From: Peptostreptococcaceae bacterium
GTDB lineage: Bacteria > Bacillota_A > Clostridia > Peptostreptococcales > Acidaminobacteraceae
Assembly: GCA_013619035.1 (NCBI GenBank)
Contig: JABXKX010000037.1
Location: 1-8,185 of the forward strand
Reading direction: 5' to 3'
DNA length: 8,185 bases
A program made the translations under genes and the position numbers. The notes below the pieces were generated by a model. It made no database searches and had not been told where the DNA came from. It was given only the letters and a program-made list of their open reading frames with translations. This document shows, piece by piece, positions 5,765 through 8,185 of this stretch (positions are counted from its first letter, which is position 1; every line of letters begins with the position of its first letter).

Positions 5765-7204
5765 CTATATGATTCCTTTCGGTATTTCTATGGTCACAGT
5801 CGTACCTTTATGCAATTCACTATCAATTGAAATTTCGCCTTGATGCAAATGAACAATTTGTTGAACGATAGATAGTCCTAAACCTGTACCACCTGATTTT
5901 CTATTACGCGCTTTATCAGTTCTATAAAAACGATCAAAAACGAATGGTAAACTATCTTCAGCAATACCAAAACCATCATCTATGACTTGTATCAAGAATG
6001 TTGTTCGTTTACTAACAAGGGTTACCAGTACATGTCCGTTTTCACGATTGTACTTAATCGAATTCGCTATAATATTGGATAGACATTGATGTAGTTTAGG
6101 TTTGTCAAAAGACGCCCATACTTTATCATCCGCCTGTATCTCTATTAATATGTTTTTTTGTTCTGCTAAAGGTTTGAGTAAATAAACGACCTTTGTTAAC
6201 AAGAAATTAACTTTCGAATTTGTATAATGCAGTTCCAATTCTTTTTTCTCTAAATCTACTAAATACAATAAACCATCAATAATCTCATTTAGTCGATCAA
6301 CCTCTGAATCTATATCCGTTAAAAACTCCTTATAGATTTCAGGTTTAGTTGTTTCATCACTAATTAATGAACTAGATAATAATTTTATTGAGGTTAAAGG
6401 TGTTCTGAGTTCATGAGATACATTGGCAACAAACTGTTTTCTCTGTGTATCTACTTGGTCAAGCTTCGTCATCATCGTATTAAACGAATTACTTAAGACC
6501 TTTATTTCATCATTACCTTCTACTTCTATCTTCTCATCGTATTTACCAAAAGCGACTCTATTAACCAGTTCCGTTAATTTTTCAACTGGTGAAGCAATGA
6601 TCTCAACAAATATAAAACTCGTTGCTACTGTAAATCCAATACAGACAATCGCCAACACAAACAGACTGTTGAGTAATTCACTCAAACTTTCATAGATCGG
6701 TTCCAATGAGCTTGTAAGTAAAATAGAACCAATAACATCAGTCTGATTAACTACTGGTACTGCAATATATACCACTCTTCCAATGTCATCATATCTATAG
6801 ATATCAGATGATTGTGTCCCTTTAAGAGATTTATTAAGCTCTTTGTTATTAATCGCATCTTCTGAATTGAACTCACTATAAGAGTCTATTAATACACGGC
6901 CCTCTTGATCTGCGACTATAATTCTAGCTCCAATTTCTTTTGAAAAATCTTTCACAACATCTGTATAATAATCATTGGTATGAGGTTGTGATAAGTTTAA
7001 AAACTCTGCAATCAAAGTATTAGATAAGATATTGGCTTGTGTAAAGAGAAAATCTTGATGTTCACTGATGTTTCTTTCCTCTAATGAAGACATCACAAAA
7101 CTTAACATGAGTCCTAAAGTAAGGACTATTAAAAGCAAATAGGTGAAAACAAGTTTCCACCTTATACTCACAAATCTACTATTAATCTTTAAAATAGTAA
7201 CCAA
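5765..7204 (-). CDS. Membrane sensor histidine kinase, WalK/PhoR-like without a PAS domain
   Basis: This protein has up to 479 residues. It has TM1 at about 17-37, an extracytoplasmic sensor of about 40-178 (Cache/PAS-like, with GARIIVADQEGRVLIDS typical of such folds), and TM2 at about 179-200. Then come HAMP (about 200-248), a dimerisation domain with phosphoacceptor His264 in NVSHELRTPL, and an ATPase domain. The ATPase has N box NIIANSIKYN (Asn377, Asn381), DDGFGIAE, FDRFYRTD and GGTGLGLS. All catalytic motifs are intact. WalK normally has a cytoplasmic PAS domain between HAMP and the His domain; here there is none. The start is uncertain. TTG at 7202-7204 overlaps the regulator by 23 bases and has no properly spaced ribosome site. 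A GTG at 7169-7171, 10 bases past the regulator stop, would give 468 residues. I kept the longer form because residues before SIRWKLVFTY resemble family N-termini. It pairs with the adjoining regulator. Confidence 0.9.
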   Translation of the reverse strand: MVTILKINSRFVSIRWKLVFTYLLLIVLTLGLMLSFVMSSLEERNISEHQDFLFTQANILSNTLIAEFLNLSQPHTNDYYTDVVKDFSKEIGARIIVADQEGRVLIDSYSEFNSEDAINNKELNKSLKGTQSSDIYRYDDIGRVVYIAVPVVNQTDVIGSILLTSSLEPIYESLSELLNSLFVLAIVCIGFTVATSFIFVEIIASPVEKLTELVNRVAFGKYDEKIEVEGNDEIKVLSNSFNTMMTKLDQVDTQRKQFVANVSHELRTPLTSIKLLSSSLISDETTKPEIYKEFLTDIDSEVDRLNEIIDGLLYLVDLEKKELELHYTNSKVNFLLTKVVYLLKPLAEQKNILIEIQADDKVWASFDKPKLHQCLSNIIANSIKYNRENGHVLVTLVSKRTTFLIQVIDDGFGIAEDSLPFVFDRFYRTDKARNRKSGGTGLGLSIVQQIVHLHQGEISIDSELHKGTTVTIEIPKGII

Positions 7205-7868
7205 CTCCCCATTTTGTTAAAATGTATCTTGGCTGACTTGAATTTTCTTCAATTTTTTCTCTTAATCTTCTGATGTGAACATCTACCGTTCTAACATCAC
7301 CGAAGTATTCGTAACCCCAGATAATTTCTAACAATTCTTCTCTTGAATAGATTTTTTCTTTATTTGTTACAAGTAATAACAATAAGTCAAATTCTTTTGC
7401 TGTAAGAGCAACACTATTACCATTGATATCAATTTTTCTACCAAGTGTATTAATCTTAAAACCACTCATCTCAATAACATTAGTATGTTGTTTTGGAACA
7501 TCTACACTAACTCTTCTTAGAATTGCTTTAATACGAGCTTTTAATTCTAAAACGTTAAACGGTTTTGTTAAGTAATCATCAGCACCATATTCTAAACCTA
7601 AAACTTTAGATGAATCTTCACCTTTAGCAGTTAAGATAATAATTGGTACCATCGATTTTTCTCTAATCTTCTTACATACTTCTAATCCGTTCATTTTTGG
7701 TAACATTAAGTCTAAGATGATTAAATCATATTCTTCGTTTTGAGCTTTATCATAAGCTTCTTCACCATCCACTGCAGTATCAATTTCATAATTTTCCTGT
7801 TCTAAACTATATTTAAGTCCTTTTAGTAAAACTGGTTCATCATCTACTACTAATAGTCTTTTTTGCAT
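7182..7868 (-). CDS. OmpR/PhoB-family response regulator, WalR-like
   Basis: This 228-residue regulator has an intact receiver domain (1-118): acidic pocket Asp9/Asp10, phosphoacceptor Asp53 in IILDLMLPKMNG, Thr80 and Lys102 in TKPF. A winged-helix DNA-binding domain follows at about 130-227. Its recognition region EYFGDVRTVDVHIRRLREKI and the ending WGVGYYFKD are very close to WalR (YycF) of low-GC Gram-positives, which controls cell-wall metabolism genes. I call it WalR-like, not walR, because the usual YycH/YycI neighbours are missing. GGGGAG lies 5 bases before the ATG. A promoter lies 54 bases upstream, so it leads the operon with the kinase and GerMN genes. Phosphorylation by the kinase at 5765-7204 is expected. 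Confidence 0.93.
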   Translation of the reverse strand: MQKRLLVVDDEPVLLKGLKYSLEQENYEIDTAVDGEEAYDKAQNEEYDLIILDLMLPKMNGLEVCKKIREKSMVPIIILTAKGEDSSKVLGLEYGADDYLTKPFNVLELKARIKAILRRVSVDVPKQHTNVIEMSGFKINTLGRKIDINGNSVALTAKEFDLLLLLVTNKEKIYSREELLEIIWGYEYFGDVRTVDVHIRRLREKIEENSSQPRYILTKWGVGYYFKD

Positions 7869-7921
7869 AATTTCTCCCCATCATCTATATGTTAAAATTT
7901 ATTAAATAGTTTCTCATACCC

Positions 7922-7950
7922 ATCATAAAGAATAAATACTCCTTTTGCAA
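7922..7950 (-). promoter_or_regulatory. Sigma-A promoter of the regulator-kinase-GerMN operon
   Basis: On the minus strand TTGCAA (7945-7950) and TATGAT (7922-7927) are separated by exactly 17 bases. The start is expected near 7915, about 47 bases before the regulator ATG. The box lies in the 98-base gap after selB. No terminator is visible between the selB stop and this promoter, so read-through from selB is possible. Confidence 0.65.
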
Positions 7951-7966
7951 GGGTTATGGTGTTACA

Positions 7967-8185
7967 CTATCTTAACATTCGCTCGTCACCAACACGTTTT
8001 GTAATACCTTTTGTATCAAAATACTCCATAATCGGAACAATATATTTCCTAGATGTATCTAATAAATCACGACACTCAGCTAAACTTAACTTACCGTTCT
8101 CCTCAAAAGCAGCCTTTAAGAGCTCTAAAGCCTTATCATATACTTCTTTTGTTAAATAAATTGCATCAGAAATTCTTACAAATTT
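7967..8185 (-). CDS. selB: C-terminal end of selenocysteine-specific elongation factor SelB
   Basis: The last 72 codons of a gene enter from the right edge and end at TAG (7967-7969). The residues include KLSLAECRDLLDTSRKYIVP, then IMEYFDTKGITKRVGDERMLR, a helix-turn-wing typical of the final winged-helix domain of SelB. The LLDTSRKY and EYFD..GITKRVGDER segments are characteristic of this family. SelB is a GTPase that brings selenocysteinyl-tRNA to the ribosome; its C-terminal winged helices bind the SECIS hairpin just after a UGA. The GTPase domains lie outside the window. Its presence implies that selA, selD and tRNA-Sec exist elsewhere, and supports reading the TGA at 3780-3782 as selenocysteine. 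The opposite-strand frame over this region is a shadow. Confidence 0.9.
   Translation of the reverse strand, partial: KFVRISDAIYLTKEVYDKALELLKAAFEENGKLSLAECRDLLDTSRKYIVPIMEYFDTKGITKRVGDERMLR

Noticed and set aside
6423..6695. 90-codon plus-strand frame inside the kinase gene
   Set aside because: It is antisense to the HAMP and His domains and has no expression signals.
7956..8159. 67-codon plus-strand frame over the selB end
   Set aside because: It is antisense to a clearly recognisable SelB winged-helix domain.

Overview
The window is AT-rich DNA with compact intergenic gaps, strong AGGAGG-type ribosome binding sites and TTGACA/TATAAT-type promoters. Together with a WalR-like two-component system and a GerMN-domain protein, this points to a low-GC Gram-positive bacterium (Bacillota, most likely a clostridial anaerobe). 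The species cannot be named from the sequence. UGA is not a general tryptophan codon here: the genes use TGG for Trp. The right edge carries the C-terminus of the selenocysteine elongation factor SelB, so the organism very probably decodes UGA as selenocysteine.

Layout, left to right. (1) 1-152, minus: N-terminus of a small protein, perhaps an acetyltransferase. (2) 247-2259, plus: an RND/MMPL-superfamily membrane exporter. (3) 2286-2420, minus: an uncharacterised 44-residue protein with its own near-consensus promoter and terminator. (4) 2627-3508, minus: a RarD-type EamA permease. (5) 3585-3815, minus: a 76-residue glutaredoxin-like selenoprotein whose active site is Sec-Pro-His-Cys. An in-frame TGA hides it from standard ORF calling. 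A SECIS-like hairpin lies inside the coding region just after the TGA, with a G in its apical loop. (6) 4012-4878, plus: a lipoprotein with an alpha/beta-hydrolase fold, transcribed divergently from the selenoprotein. A perfect 12-bp inverted repeat lies between the two genes. (7) 7868 down to 4886, minus: an apparent three-gene operon of response regulator, sensor kinase and membrane-anchored GerMN protein, led by a good promoter. (8) 7967-8185, minus: the 3' end of selB.

The main result is the selenoprotein. Start, ribosome binding site, promoter, UGA codon, SECIS-like hairpin, second active-site Cys, cis-Pro motif, stop and terminator can all be read from the sequence, and the factor that would bind the SECIS (SelB) is encoded about 4 kb away. 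The second theme is a signalling operon laid out like mtrA-mtrB-lpqB of Actinobacteria (regulator, kinase, GerMN-domain surface protein), here in a low-GC Gram-positive background. The third is compact termination: several stop codons sit inside terminator stems, and one hairpin holds the stops of two convergent genes.

No RNA genes, CRISPR arrays, insertion sequences, phage genes or att sites were seen. No gap exceeds about 210 bp. The gap at 2482-2609 shows nothing I can interpret.
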